Source of the DNA: Microvirga arabica
Lineage (GTDB): Bacteria; Pseudomonadota; Alphaproteobacteria; Rhizobiales; Beijerinckiaceae
DNA: 38,268 bases
Assembly: GCF_016811235.1 (NCBI RefSeq)
Contig: NZ_JAFBID010000062.1
Coordinates: forward strand, 1-38,268
Reading direction: 5' to 3'
A program made the translations under genes and the position numbers. Positions 16,665 through 23,111 of this stretch are shown piece by piece (position 1 is the first letter of the stretch; every line of letters begins with the position of its first letter). The notes under the pieces are model-generated. The model had not been told where the DNA came from, ran no database searches, and was given only the letters and a program-made list of their open reading frames with translations.

Positions 16665-17435
16665 ATGTCGGTCGTAGAGCTCATCGGTTTTCTCCTTCTG
16701 GCGAGTGCCGCGGCCTATGCGCAGACTCTCACCGGCTTCGCCTTCGGCCTCATCACCATGGGTGGCGTGGGCCTGACAGGCCTACTGTCGCTGCCCGATG
16801 CCGCCATGATCGTGAGCGCGCTCACACTGGTGAATGCCACGCAGATGCTGCTGAAGGGCTGGCGTGATGTGGCATGGCGGGAGTTCGGCTTCGTCATGGC
16901 TGCCAGCATCCCGATGCTCTTCGTCGGCTATTGGCTGTTGGAATGGCTTGCCGGAACCCGGGCTGATCTCCTGCGCCTGATCCTCGGATTCGTGATCATC
17001 GTCTCGAGCCTGCAATTGGCACGAAAGCCTGAGCCTTTGGCGAAGCAATCTAAGGACGGATCGTTTCTCTTCTTCGGCTCCATTGCCGGTCTCATGGGCG
17101 GGATGTTCTCAACCGCGGGACCGCCGCTCGTCTATCACTTCTATCGCCAGCCCATGTCCCTGGTGAAGATCCGGGAAACCCTCGTCACCGTCTTCGCACT
17201 CAATGCTGTCTTCCGCATTGGTCTCGTCGTGGCCTCCGGCGATCTGCCAGCCGCTTCCAACCTCACAGGGCTTCTTGCCATTCCGGCCGTCATAGGAGCG
17301 ACCTATGCGGCGCGGCGCTGGCCGCCTCCGGTTCCGGCGACCACGATGCGGCGCATTGTGTTCATCCTTCTGTTCCTTTCAGGCGTGTCGCTTGGAGCGC
17401 CTGCAATCTTTCACCTCCTGGGGGCTCCGCCATAA
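16665..17435 (+). CDS. TSUP (TauE/SafE) family membrane exporter
   Basis: A 256-residue membrane protein with about eight hydrophobic spans and the two family-type repeats, each with a Gly-rich start (TGFAFGLITMGGVG; IAGLMGGMFSTAGPPLVYHF). TSUP proteins move organosulfonates or sulfite, and they are found in sulfoglycolytic clusters as exporters of the C3 end product. It follows the sulfoquinovosidase by three bases and is the last gene of the operon. Its cargo here may be sulfolactaldehyde, sulfolactate or sulfite; the sequence cannot decide. Confidence 0.87.
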   Translation: MSVVELIGFLLLASAAAYAQTLTGFAFGLITMGGVGLTGLLSLPDAAMIVSALTLVNATQMLLKGWRDVAWREFGFVMAASIPMLFVGYWLLEWLAGTRADLLRLILGFVIIVSSLQLARKPEPLAKQSKDGSFLFFGSIAGLMGGMFSTAGPPLVYHFYRQPMSLVKIRETLVTVFALNAVFRIGLVVASGDLPAASNLTGLLAIPAVIGATYAARRWPPPVPATTMRRIVFILLFLSGVSLGAPAIFHLLGAPP

Positions 17436-17486
17436 CCTCGCGGCTGTGGATGTTGACCCGCCGTTGGTGAACGGAAAGGGCGCATC

Positions 17487-17511
17487 GGAACCATTCACCG
17501 GAAGCTCCATT
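17487..17511 (+). promoter_or_regulatory. Possible EcfG-type promoter (one mismatch)
   Basis: GGAAC at 17487-17491, 16 bases, CATT at 17508-17511, against GGAAC-N16/17-CGTT. The start codon of the stress-type membrane protein lies 27 bases further on. The mismatch falls on the usually conserved G of GTT, so this is weaker than the other sites. Confidence 0.35.
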
Positions 17512-17538
17512 GCTCTGTAAAGCTTGATGGAGGCTCCG

Positions 17539-18150
17539 ATGCCCGATGAGAAGATCGATCAGAGACGCCCTTTGGATGCGCAGAATGAGCCGAAGCCGAT
17601 CCAGCAGAGGCATGTGGATGATGCGGTCGACGACAGCTTTCCTGCGAGTGACCCGCCGGCCTGGACCACATCAGCCTCAAAGAGCGTTGCGGCGGAATGC
17701 GAGCCCGACGCCCTGAACGAGGTTCCTGTGCCACCAGGCGAGGGGATTGAGGAGCCGTCTTCGAACATTCTTCATTCAGCAGCCGGGCAGGCTGCCGACA
17801 CTGCCCGTGATCTCTATCACCGAAGCCGAACCTATCTCGAGCAGGGCAGGCGTTACATGCCCGAGGCCGAGCGCTACTACCGGCAAGGGGCTGAAACCAT
17901 CAGCCGTCCCGTGCAGGAGCACCCAGTTGCCGCTCTGCTTGCCATAGGAGCGCTTGGATGTGCCTTGGGATGGATGCTGGGCAGGCGCACGTCCAACGGT
18001 TCTCCCGCACGGCTTTGGCATGCGGGATCCAACCGGCGCCCCGGTAAAACGCAAACCTGGCGACCGGCACCACGGGCAGCCTATGGGGAAGGCCGCTTCC
18101 CGGGACGGGATAACGTCGAGGCAGCAAGCCACACGAACAACAGCTTTTGA
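17539..18150 (+). CDS. Membrane-anchored hypothetical protein (SFPASDPP motif, ElaB/DUF883-like anchor)
   Basis: A 203-residue protein with three parts. The N-terminal section is polar and holds VDDSFPASDPPAW, a short motif seen in many small rhizobial proteins. The middle (about residues 80-125) is an amphipathic helical stretch rich in Arg, Glu and Tyr. Next come PVQEHPVAALLAIGALG and LGWMLGRR, a Gly-rich membrane helix ending in Gly-Arg-Arg as in the ElaB/YqjD/DUF883 ribosome- and membrane-associated proteins. A basic tail follows. The start at 17539 is set by GGAGG at 17529-17533. A possible EcfG promoter precedes it. Function unknown. Confidence 0.7.
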   Translation: MPDEKIDQRRPLDAQNEPKPIQQRHVDDAVDDSFPASDPPAWTTSASKSVAAECEPDALNEVPVPPGEGIEEPSSNILHSAAGQAADTARDLYHRSRTYLEQGRRYMPEAERYYRQGAETISRPVQEHPVAALLAIGALGCALGWMLGRRTSNGSPARLWHAGSNRRPGKTQTWRPAPRAAYGEGRFPGRDNVEAASHTNNSF

Positions 18151-18162
18151 GACGGTCTACGT

Positions 18163-18200
18163 CGGACGGGCCAGTCTATTCGAGGATCTCGGCCCGTCCG
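18163..18200. terminator. Hairpin between convergent genes, possible bidirectional terminator
   Basis: CGGACGGGCC (18163-18172) and GGCCCGTCCG (18191-18200) form a perfect 10-bp stem with an 18-base loop in the 77-base gap between two genes that end towards each other. Neither side has a T-run, so termination would be inefficient or factor-assisted. Confidence 0.5.
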
Positions 18201-18227
18201 GAAAGTGCCTTTGCGCTACGATGGCTG

Positions 18228-18485
18228 TTACGCAGACCCGCGAGGCTGAGCTCCCGGCTTCGACGCTCCCAAAGCCGCGAGCCATAGGCTTGGCTGGTGA
18301 TCGTCAGCGGCTTCGATCTGGGATTCGCACACGATGCAATCCACTCCACTTTTCATCCCCTGGATCCAATATTGCGGTTCATAGGAGGTGAGAGGGAGCT
18401 GCTTCACGACCACATAGGTGTTCCGGCTTGGCCGCAAAGGGCTTGCCGGAACGACTGATTGGCCGACTTCGTACTTATGGATCAT
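18228..18485 (-). CDS. Small hypothetical protein (85 aa), rhizobial type
   Basis: The product starts MIHKYEVGQSVVPASPLRPS and continues with YVVVKQLPLTSYEPQYWIQG, then a Cys-x-x-Cys-like CIVCESQIEAAD. Short proteins with a KYEVGQ start, a VxxQLP strand and a REDQLE-type end are common in Methylobacterium and Bradyrhizobium relatives and look like small beta-barrel (SH3-like) domains; function is unknown. GGAG lies 6 bases before the ATG. Reading frames extending further upstream cross the glycogen phosphorylase terminator and are unlikely. Confidence 0.65.
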   Translation of the reverse strand: MIHKYEVGQSVVPASPLRPSRNTYVVVKQLPLTSYEPQYWIQGMKSGVDCIVCESQIEAADDHQPSLWLAALGASKPGAQPRGSA

Positions 18486-18510
18486 GGCAGGCTCCGTGAG
18501 GCCACCAATC

Positions 18511-18534
18511 AACCCTCGTCTCCTGACGAGGGTT
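18511..18534 (-). terminator. Rho-independent-like terminator of glgP
   Basis: AACCCTCGTC (18511-18520), loop TCCT, GACGAGGGTT (18525-18534): a perfect 10-bp stem located 50 bases after the stop codon of glycogen phosphorylase. The bases that follow on the minus strand (GATTGG) are not a T-run, so efficiency is uncertain. Confidence 0.6.
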
Positions 18535-18583
18535 TGACTCCATAAGGTGATATCAGGATCAAAGTTCCATGCTTGGCCGTGGC

Positions 18584-21091
18584 TCAGACAGGAACCTTCC
18601 AGATGTCCTCGGCGTATTCGCGGATGGTGCGATCGGACGAGAACCAGCCGACTCTGGCTGTGTTCAGCACGCTGGCACGGGCCCATGTGGAAGGCTCCTG
18701 CCACATCTGATCGACCCGCCGCTGGGTTGCCCAGTAGGAATCGAAGTCCGCAGCCACCATGAACGCATCGTCGGACGACAGGGCATGCACCAGGGAGTCG
18801 AACCGGTGAGGGTCATCCGGTGAGAAGGTGCCTGCCGAGATCAGGCTGATGGCCCTCTCAAATCGAGGCGACCATCCTCCCCGGTCGCGGTGCAGCCCGG
18901 CCCTGCGGTACGTCTCGACCTCCTCAGCCGTCATTCCGAAGATGAAGATGTTGTCAGCCCCAACGCATTCGCGGATCTCGATGTTTGCTCCGTCGAGGGT
19001 GCCGATCGTGAGGGCGCCGTTCAGGGCAAGCTTCATGTTGCCGGTGCCGGAAGCCTCCATGCCGGCGGTCGAGATCTGCTCGGACAGGTCTGCGGCTGGG
19101 ATGATCGCCTCTGCCAGGCTGACATTGTAGTTGGGAAGAAAAGCAACCTTCAGTCGATCCCCTACGACAGGGTCGGAATTGACGATCTTTGCAACATCGT
19201 TGGCGAGCTTGATGATCAGCTTTGCCCGGTGGTAGCTGGCCGCTGCCTTGCCGGCAAAGATCTTGACCCGAGGCACCCAGTTCCGCTCGGGCTCCGACCG
19301 GATGGCATCGTAGAGGGCGATGACTTCCAAGATGTTGAGAAGCTGCCGCTTATACTCGTGAATGCGCTTGATATGGATGTCGAACAGGGCGTTCGGGTGG
19401 ATCTGCACGCCTGTCCGCTCGGCCACGAGCTTGGCCAGATTGGCCTTCGATGCGTTGCGTTGGTTCCTGAAGCGAGCCTGGAAGGCGCTGTCGTCCGCCA
19501 GCCTCTCCAGCTTGATCAAGGCTCCCGGATCATCGAGAACCGCCTCGCCCAGCTCCTGCACCAGGAGATGCGCCAGTTGCGGGTTCGCCTGATGAAGCCA
19601 ACGACGGAAGGTGATGCCATTCGTCTTGTTGACGATGCGGCCTGGATAGAGAGCGTTCAGATCGCGGAAGACCGTCTGGCGCATCAGGTCGGTATGGAGG
19701 GCCGACACGCCATTGACCTTGTGGGCGCCGATGAACGCCAGATGGCCCATCCGCACATACCGGCCCTGGCTCTCGTCGATCACCGAGACGGCTTTGATGA
19801 GCTCGACGTCGGCCGACCGGCGGATCAGAGGTTCCAGGTGCAGCCAATTGATATGGTAGATGATCTGGAGATGCCGCGGGAGAAGCCGTTCCATCAGCGA
19901 CACGGGCCAGCGCTCGAGGGCCTCGGGCATGAGGGTGTGGTTGGTGTAGTTCAACGTCCTGGTCGTGATGGACCAGGCCTCGTCCCAAGCCAGTTGGCGC
20001 TCATCGACCAGAAGGCGCATCAGCTCCGCCACGGCAAGAGCGGGGTGCGTATCGTTGAGCTGGATCGCCGCATGATCCGGCAGGGTGTTGAGATCCCCAT
20101 GCAGCCGCGTGTGCCGCGCCAGCAGGTCCTGCAGGGAGGCCGAGGTGAAGAAGAATTCCTGGCGCAGGCGCAGCTCCCGGCCCGCCTCCGTCTCGTCGCC
20201 GGGATAGAGCACGCGGGAGATCGCCTCGGCCCGAGCCCGGTCGGCGAGGGCGCCGACATGGTCGCCTGAATTGAAGGCGTCGAGCCGCAGCGGCTCGGCA
20301 GCCCGCGCCGACCACAGCCTCAGGGTGTTGACGTGGTGTCCGCGCCAGCCGACGACGGGAGTATCGAAGGCAACGGCCTGAACGGTTTCGGCGGGCCTCC
20401 AGGCAAAGCCTGCTGGCCCGTCAAGCGCGGGCAACTCCTCGACGACGCCGCCGAACGGCACCCGGTAGACCAGATCCGACCGTTCGAACTCCCACGGATT
20501 GGCTCGGATGAGCCAGTCCTCGGGGAGCTCCTGCTGCCATCCATCCCGAAGGCTCTGGCGGAACAGGCCGTGTTCGTAGCGGATCCCATAGCCGTAGGCC
20601 GGGAGCTCGAGGCTGGCCATGCTCTCCATGAAGCAGGCGGCGAGCCGACCGAGGCCACCATTTCCAAGGGCAGCATCCGGCTCAATCGTCCGGATACGAT
20701 CGAGATCGACCCCGAGGCTGGCGAGGGCATCGCTCGCGCAATCGGTCAGGCGGAGGTTGTTCAGGGTGTCGGACAGGAGCCGACCGATCAGGAACTCGAG
20801 AGAAAAATAGCAGACGTGCTTGTGACCTGCCTGGTTCTGTCCTTTGGACGCCATCCAGCGGTCCATGGCGCGGTCGCGCACGGCCAGGGCCGTTGCGGTG
20901 AACCAGTCATGCTCGGTCGCATGAGCCGGGTTCGTGCCGACGTCATAGGTCAGCTTTGCCAAGATTGCCTGTTGAAACGCCTCCGTTTCAGTGTTTGCTT
21001 CCGGCCCTACCGGCTCGCTCGCCACATAGGTGGCCTCAGCCTCGTCACGATGAGCGGAGGAGGGCAATAAGCTTTGGTCGAAACTCTCCAC
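18584..21091 (-). CDS. glgP: Glycogen (alpha-1,4-glucan) phosphorylase
   Basis: An 835-residue GT35 enzyme of normal length. The pyridoxal-phosphate lysine is about Lys687 in EASGTGNMKLALNGA, followed by LTIGTLDGANIEI. Other family blocks are seen (HVCYFSLEFLIGRLL, ALGNGGLGRLAACFMES, NDTHPALAVAELMR, NKTNGITFRRWL). It releases glucose 1-phosphate from the ends of glycogen-like glucans. The start is set at GTG 21091 because AGGGG lies 6 bases upstream; the TTG at 21097 directly abuts that site. It is divergent from otsA, so breakdown and trehalose synthesis share one intergenic region. glgC, glgA and glgX are not in the window. Confidence 0.95.
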   Translation of the reverse strand: MESFDQSLLPSSAHRDEAEATYVASEPVGPEANTETEAFQQAILAKLTYDVGTNPAHATEHDWFTATALAVRDRAMDRWMASKGQNQAGHKHVCYFSLEFLIGRLLSDTLNNLRLTDCASDALASLGVDLDRIRTIEPDAALGNGGLGRLAACFMESMASLELPAYGYGIRYEHGLFRQSLRDGWQQELPEDWLIRANPWEFERSDLVYRVPFGGVVEELPALDGPAGFAWRPAETVQAVAFDTPVVGWRGHHVNTLRLWSARAAEPLRLDAFNSGDHVGALADRARAEAISRVLYPGDETEAGRELRLRQEFFFTSASLQDLLARHTRLHGDLNTLPDHAAIQLNDTHPALAVAELMRLLVDERQLAWDEAWSITTRTLNYTNHTLMPEALERWPVSLMERLLPRHLQIIYHINWLHLEPLIRRSADVELIKAVSVIDESQGRYVRMGHLAFIGAHKVNGVSALHTDLMRQTVFRDLNALYPGRIVNKTNGITFRRWLHQANPQLAHLLVQELGEAVLDDPGALIKLERLADDSAFQARFRNQRNASKANLAKLVAERTGVQIHPNALFDIHIKRIHEYKRQLLNILEVIALYDAIRSEPERNWVPRVKIFAGKAAASYHRAKLIIKLANDVAKIVNSDPVVGDRLKVAFLPNYNVSLAEAIIPAADLSEQISTAGMEASGTGNMKLALNGALTIGTLDGANIEIRECVGADNIFIFGMTAEEVETYRRAGLHRDRGGWSPRFERAISLISAGTFSPDDPHRFDSLVHALSSDDAFMVAADFDSYWATQRRVDQMWQEPSTWARASVLNTARVGWFSSDRTIREYAEDIWKVPV

Positions 21092-21368
21092 AGGCAACCC
21101 CTAGTCTTCAATTATCAAGCAAGAAACGCTCCCGCTTGTATTTTGTTGGCATTCTCTTACGGGACCGATAGCAACTTCAGAATGATACTCAACAATAGTT
21201 ATCAAATTACCCAAAGAGCGTGACGCCTCGCCGCAGTTCAGAGCGGGTTTTTCCTGAAGCCAAGCTTCCATTGGGGAAGATGTGTCTGCCCAACAGCTTA
21301 TTTCTCGGCAGCGGGAACTGCCCTTCGGCCGGATGGTTTAACCTTCACCATTTGCTCAAGGTCAGGTC
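21092..21368. other. Divergent glgP-otsA promoter region, AT-rich
   Basis: These 277 bases hold no gene. The half next to glgP is markedly AT-rich compared with the surroundings (for example the stretch about 21170-21215), which suits a promoter region, but I could not pick a clear sigma-70 pair for glgP. The otsA side carries an EcfG-like promoter, listed separately. Confidence 0.5.
21314..21338 (+). promoter_or_regulatory. EcfG-like promoter of otsA
   Basis: GGAAC at 21314-21318, 16 bases, GGTT at 21335-21338 (equivalently GGAAC-N17-GTT). It differs from the consensus only in the weakly conserved first base of the -10 box. The start codon is 30 bases downstream. Trehalose genes are known EcfG targets in several alphaproteobacteria. 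Confidence 0.6.
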
Positions 21369-22964
21369 ATGGCCGACATTCCAGACATTGCTCAAGACGT
21401 AAAAGCGCAGCCGGCTTTGTTGGAAGTCGGGCTTGAGGCGCCGGATCCTTCTCCGGACAATGCCAAGAGACGGTCTCGGGCGGGTCGAAGCAAGGCACAA
21501 ACCCCCGCATCGTCCCAACAGCGACTGGTTGTGGTCTCGAACCGGGTTCCTGTGCCCAAGGATGGCACAAGCAAGGCTGGCGGCCTGACTGTCGCGCTTG
21601 AGGGAGCTCTGAAGCGGAGCGGCGGACTCTGGTTCGGCTGGTCGGGCGAGACGGTCGAGAATCCGTCCGACCAAGCGAAGGTTGTGCAGGCCGGCAAGAT
21701 TACCTTCGCGGTTTTGGATCTCTCCCAGAAGGATTACGACGAATATTACGCGGGCTTCGCCAACCGTGCCCTATGGCCGGTTTGTCACTACAGGCTCGAC
21801 CTTGTGCAGATCGAGCGCCAAGAACTCGACGGGTATTTTAGGGTGAACCGGGCTTTTGCCGCCTCTCTCGCCCCGCTGCTGCGGCCCGACGACGTTATCT
21901 GGGTTCATGATTACCATTTCATCCCCTTGGCTGCGGAACTCCGGCGGCTGGGTTTCAAGAACCGGATCGGCTTTTTCCTGCATATTCCATGGCCGCCATC
22001 CGATGTGGCCAGCGCCCTGCCGGCCTATCAGCAGCTTCTCCAAGGCTTCGGCGCCTATGATCTGATCGGTTTTCACACGCCACAGGATGCGGAGAACTTT
22101 CAGCGCTGCCTTGTGCGCGAGAACATCGGATCCCCGACTGGAACTGGGGAGCATCAGATCGATGGCCATACGGTCCGGATCGGCGCCTTCCCGGTAGGGA
22201 TCGATACCGAAGGCTTCGTCCGTGCAGCCGCCAGTGCCGAGCGGAATGCTCTCGTGCGCCGAACAAAGGCGAGCCTGGGAGACCGCGACCTAATCATCGG
22301 GGTGGACCGGCTGGACTACTCGAAGGGATTGAAGCAACGGATCGAGGCGTTCTCATGCTTCATCCGTTCCAATCCGGACTTCCGCAACCGGGTTACCTAT
22401 ATCCAGATCACGCCTAAGTCGCGCTCGGATGTTCCCGAGTATCAGCGGATGCAGCGGGAGATCGCGGAGCAGGCCGGGTGGACCAATGGAAGCCTCGGCG
22501 AGGTGGACTGGACTCCCGTCCGATATGTCAACGGAACGGTCGGACATGCAGCCCTTGCGGGATTGTACCGCATGTCGCGGATCGGTCTGGTGACACCGTT
22601 GCGGGATGGCATGAACCTCGTTGCGAAGGAGTTCGTCGCGGCCCAGCAACCGGACGATCCCGGCGTCCTGATCCTGTCGCGCTTTGCAGGCGCGGCACAC
22701 GAACTCGACGGCGCTATTCTGGTCAATCCCTACGACACGGAAGCCTGCGCTGCATCCATCGCACGGGCCCTCCGGATGCCGCTTGAGGAAAGGCGGGAGC
22801 GGTGGGATTCGATGATGGGACGGTTGCGGACCAACACCGTAGAGGCGTGGTGTCAGCGCTTCCTCTCCGGCCTGAGCGACCTTTCGAATGAGAGCCTAGA
22901 GCCGCATGAATCAATCAACGCGGACAATGGACGATATCCCTTCTCCGAAGCTGCGCCGGCTTAA
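21369..22964 (+). CDS. otsA: Trehalose-6-phosphate synthase (GT20)
   Basis: A 531-residue glycosyltransferase that joins UDP-glucose (or similar) and glucose 6-phosphate to trehalose 6-phosphate. The GT20 blocks are present: LVVVSNRVPVPKDG, VWVHDYHFIPLA (His180-His183), Arg314 and Lys319 in DRLDYSKGLKQRIE, and PLRDGMNLVAKEF. The N-terminus carries about 50 extra polar, basic residues (AKRRSRAGRSKAQ) that ordinary OtsA lacks and that look unstructured. The phosphatase OtsB is not in the window, so it must be elsewhere or be replaced by another phosphatase. The product trehalose can feed TreS in the operon that follows. Confidence 0.94.
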   Translation: MADIPDIAQDVKAQPALLEVGLEAPDPSPDNAKRRSRAGRSKAQTPASSQQRLVVVSNRVPVPKDGTSKAGGLTVALEGALKRSGGLWFGWSGETVENPSDQAKVVQAGKITFAVLDLSQKDYDEYYAGFANRALWPVCHYRLDLVQIERQELDGYFRVNRAFAASLAPLLRPDDVIWVHDYHFIPLAAELRRLGFKNRIGFFLHIPWPPSDVASALPAYQQLLQGFGAYDLIGFHTPQDAENFQRCLVRENIGSPTGTGEHQIDGHTVRIGAFPVGIDTEGFVRAAASAERNALVRRTKASLGDRDLIIGVDRLDYSKGLKQRIEAFSCFIRSNPDFRNRVTYIQITPKSRSDVPEYQRMQREIAEQAGWTNGSLGEVDWTPVRYVNGTVGHAALAGLYRMSRIGLVTPLRDGMNLVAKEFVAAQQPDDPGVLILSRFAGAAHELDGAILVNPYDTEACAASIARALRMPLEERRERWDSMMGRLRTNTVEAWCQRFLSGLSDLSNESLEPHESINADNGRYPFSEAAPA

Positions 22965-23045
22965 GGTCGCCCTCGTCCGTCCCGCCGCAGGGTTTTGGGC
23001 CGGCAGGTCCCGGTGAGCGAGCTACAGGTGATCTGGTCTCCGGCA

Positions 23046-23070
23046 GGAACCAAAGGCAAGGGGGGCTGTT
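23046..23070 (+). promoter_or_regulatory. EcfG-like promoter of the glgE-treS-glgB operon
   Basis: GGAAC at 23046-23050 and GTT at 23068-23070, separated by 17 bases, followed by a T-rich stretch. The first gene starts 42 bases downstream. Same -35, spacing and GTT as the otsA site, which suggests co-regulation. Confidence 0.55.
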
Positions 23071-23111
23071 TTTGACAGGGAGACTCTGCCGGTCAAGCCT
23101 CGGTTTTTCCA

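Noticed and set aside
5259..17435. Reading the operon as a maltose/alpha-glucoside or L-arabinose pathway
   Set aside because: The ABC and GH31 families alone would allow maltose, and the dehydratase, lactonase and SDR would allow arabinose, but the GH31 protein matches YihQ with its sulfonate pocket and a TSUP exporter follows, which neither alternative explains.
18540..18570. Minus-strand GGAAC-N16-CCTT before the 85-residue gene as an EcfG promoter
   Set aside because: The G of the essential GTT is changed and the terminator hairpin of glgP lies between this site and the gene.
18890..20269. 459-codon plus-strand frame inside glgP
   Set aside because: Antisense to glycogen phosphorylase, whose conserved blocks are continuous on the minus strand.
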